Under the pieces are notes generated by a model. That model made no database searches. It was not told the DNA's origin and saw only the letters and a program-made list of their open reading frames with translations. Of a stretch of 33,206 nucleotides of DNA, positions 32,299-33,206 are shown in pieces (position 1 is the stretch's first letter; each line of letters starts with the position of its first letter). The translations under genes were made by a program, and so were the position numbers. The stretch spans positions 1 through 33,206 of the forward strand of contig QCBL01000014.1 of the NCBI GenBank assembly GCA_003281625.1. Reading direction: 5' to 3'. Source of the stretch: Prochlorococcus sp. AG-347-I04 (GTDB taxonomy: Bacteria > Cyanobacteriota > Cyanobacteriia > PCC-6307 > Cyanobiaceae).

Positions 32299-33033
32299 CT
32301 AAATTTCTAATTCTTTTGCTGATTCCTGATCACAAAATATTGAAATTTGATTAATAGATTTTATTAATTTTGATGGTGTTCTATCTGGTGTCTCTTCTTC
32401 ATCTAATAACCTCTCAAGAGCAATTTTTTTAGAAGCTCCACTAACTAAAAATAATATCTTTGAAGAAGCTGAAAGAACCTTTGGAGTTAATGAAATTCTT
32501 TTTAAACCTTTACCTTCATTAAAAATAACAAAATCATCTACATTATTTTTTTGATAAGGGAATAGTGAGGCTGTATGACCATCGTCTCCAAGACCTAATA
32601 ATGTTAAATCAAAAGTTGGAGGGTTTGATCCGCATTTTTCAAATAATTTAGAAATAAATTGATTTTTAGTAGTTTCATCATCAGCGTTTAAATCATTGAA
32701 AATTTCATAAAAATAAGCTTTAGATCCAAAATTAGTTAACAAAGAATTTCTCAACATTAACGAGTTACTTAATTCTGAATTTGGATCAACACATCTTTCA
32801 TCTCCTAAAAAGACATCAACCATATCCCATTGAAGATCATTATTAGATAAGAGATGATACACAGATTTAGGAGTTGAACCTCCACTTACACAAAATTTGA
32901 ATCTATCTTTCTTTTTTAAAGTATGAATAATATGGCTTTGAATAAACTTAAAAACCGCTGTTGATAGTTCTAACTTGTCTTTGTATATGTTTAAGGTGTA
33001 TCCATTTTTGACCTTTTCAATCATTTCATCCAT
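32299..33033 (-). CDS. pgl: 6-phosphogluconolactonase
   Basis: A 244-aa enzyme of the oxidative pentose phosphate pathway, hydrolysing 6-phosphogluconolactone. FCVSGGSTPKSVYHLL, VDVFLGDERCVD and LTLLGLGDDGHTASLFP are the family hallmarks, including the catalytic His in GHTAS. The start codon at 33033 lies inside the end of gnd (13-nt overlap in a different frame), so it is translated together with the next enzyme of the same pathway. In cyanobacteria this pathway runs mainly at night. Confidence 0.95.
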   Translation of the reverse strand: MDEMIEKVKNGYTLNIYKDKLELSTAVFKFIQSHIIHTLKKKDRFKFCVSGGSTPKSVYHLLSNNDLQWDMVDVFLGDERCVDPNSELSNSLMLRNSLLTNFGSKAYFYEIFNDLNADDETTKNQFISKLFEKCGSNPPTFDLTLLGLGDDGHTASLFPYQKNNVDDFVIFNEGKGLKRISLTPKVLSASSKILFLVSGASKKIALERLLDEEETPDRTPSKLIKSINQISIFCDQESAKELEI

Positions 33034-33206
33034 TCAGTATGAAAACTACCTTCCCTATCAATTCTTTCATATGTATGAGAGCCAAAACAGTCTCTCATTG
33101 CCTGCACAAGATTCTGAGGAAGTCTATTAGTTCTATAACTATTCAAATAATCTAAAGTACTGGATAAACATGGGACTGGTATACCTGCCTTTGTGGATAG
33201 AGAAAC
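33021..33206 (-). CDS. gnd: 6-phosphogluconate dehydrogenase, C-terminal end (partial)
   Basis: Only the last 61 codons plus stop are present; the gene runs off the right edge. The sequence QNLVQAMRDCFGSHTYERID and then EGSFHTEW near the stop is the conserved C-terminal tail of the decarboxylating dehydrogenase that binds NADP and closes over the partner subunit. The usual Tyr in RDYFGAHTY is Cys here (RDCFGSHTY). The stop overlaps the pgl start by 13 nt. It yields ribulose 5-phosphate and NADPH. Confidence 0.93.
   Translation of the reverse strand, partial: VSLSTKAGIPVPCLSSTLDYLNSYRTNRLPQNLVQAMRDCFGSHTYERIDREGSFHTEWMK

Noticed and set aside
1..33206. Defence island, prophage, transposon, CRISPR or RNA genes
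   Set aside because: No recombinase, transposase, phage, Cas, toxin-antitoxin, rRNA or tRNA signature was found; nearly all genes are core metabolism.

Overview
The window looks like the chromosome of a high-light-type Prochlorococcus or a very close relative. The DNA is strongly AT-rich (about 30% GC by eye), genes are short and tightly packed, and the families are those of streamlined marine picocyanobacteria: a CSP41b-type epimerase, Ycf55-like DUF3685, DUF3727, CIA30, a lumenal pentapeptide protein, class I and class II aldolases side by side, and a class I phosphoribulokinase. From memory, the gene order matches the Prochlorococcus MED4 block from gnd to the ferritin gene, read in the opposite direction. 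No rRNA, tRNA, insertion sequence, prophage or CRISPR array was seen.

Layout. 1-2.8 kb: a small unknown gene, a Rieske oxygenase, an uncounted 33-residue membrane peptide, and a ModF/YlmA-like ABC ATPase joined to the peptide by a stop/start overlap. 2.8-5.9 kb: an apparent iron-homeostasis island. It holds a zinc-ribbon membrane protein, a cysteine-rich CRP/FNR-type regulator, a coiled-coil protein, ferritin, an unannotated 40-residue Lys/Cys-rich peptide, and a FutC/FbpC-type ABC ATPase. Three Fur-box-like sites lie in the two divergent promoter regions of this island (best match 17 of 19 to the classical consensus). 6-10.6 kb: nth, an SDR protein, a PPC/DUF296-glutaredoxin fusion, pgsA, a CSP41b homologue and hisA. 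10.7-17.7 kb: a plus-strand run with a DUF3685 protein, a thioredoxin-fold exported protein, a CofE-like protein, an acetyltransferase-like orphan, ruvX, DUF3727, yqeG and proB. Many junctions here overlap or abut. 17.8-25.8 kb: lpxD, leuB, prk, accD, a small exported protein, a Gfo/Idh oxidoreductase, and the class I and class II aldolases, closed by a strong two-way terminator. 25.8-28.6 kb (minus): purS-purQ, a 54-residue zinc-finger protein, cobW and a pentapeptide protein. 28.7-33.2 kb: a UPRT-like gene, a small membrane protein and ilvD on plus, meeting gnd(partial)-pgl-CIA30-hypothetical on minus.

How the genes work together. prk, the two aldolases, pgl and gnd cover Calvin-cycle, gluconeogenic and oxidative pentose phosphate steps. 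leuB and ilvD serve branched-chain amino acids, hisA and proB serve histidine and proline, accD, pgsA and lpxD serve lipid and envelope synthesis, and purS/purQ serve purines. The part most worth a second look is 2.0-5.9 kb. There, the sequence suggests a Fur-controlled local circuit linking a Cys-rich regulator, iron storage, an iron-type transporter ATPase and a previously unnoticed Cys-rich micropeptide. The circuit is inferred from sequence alone.
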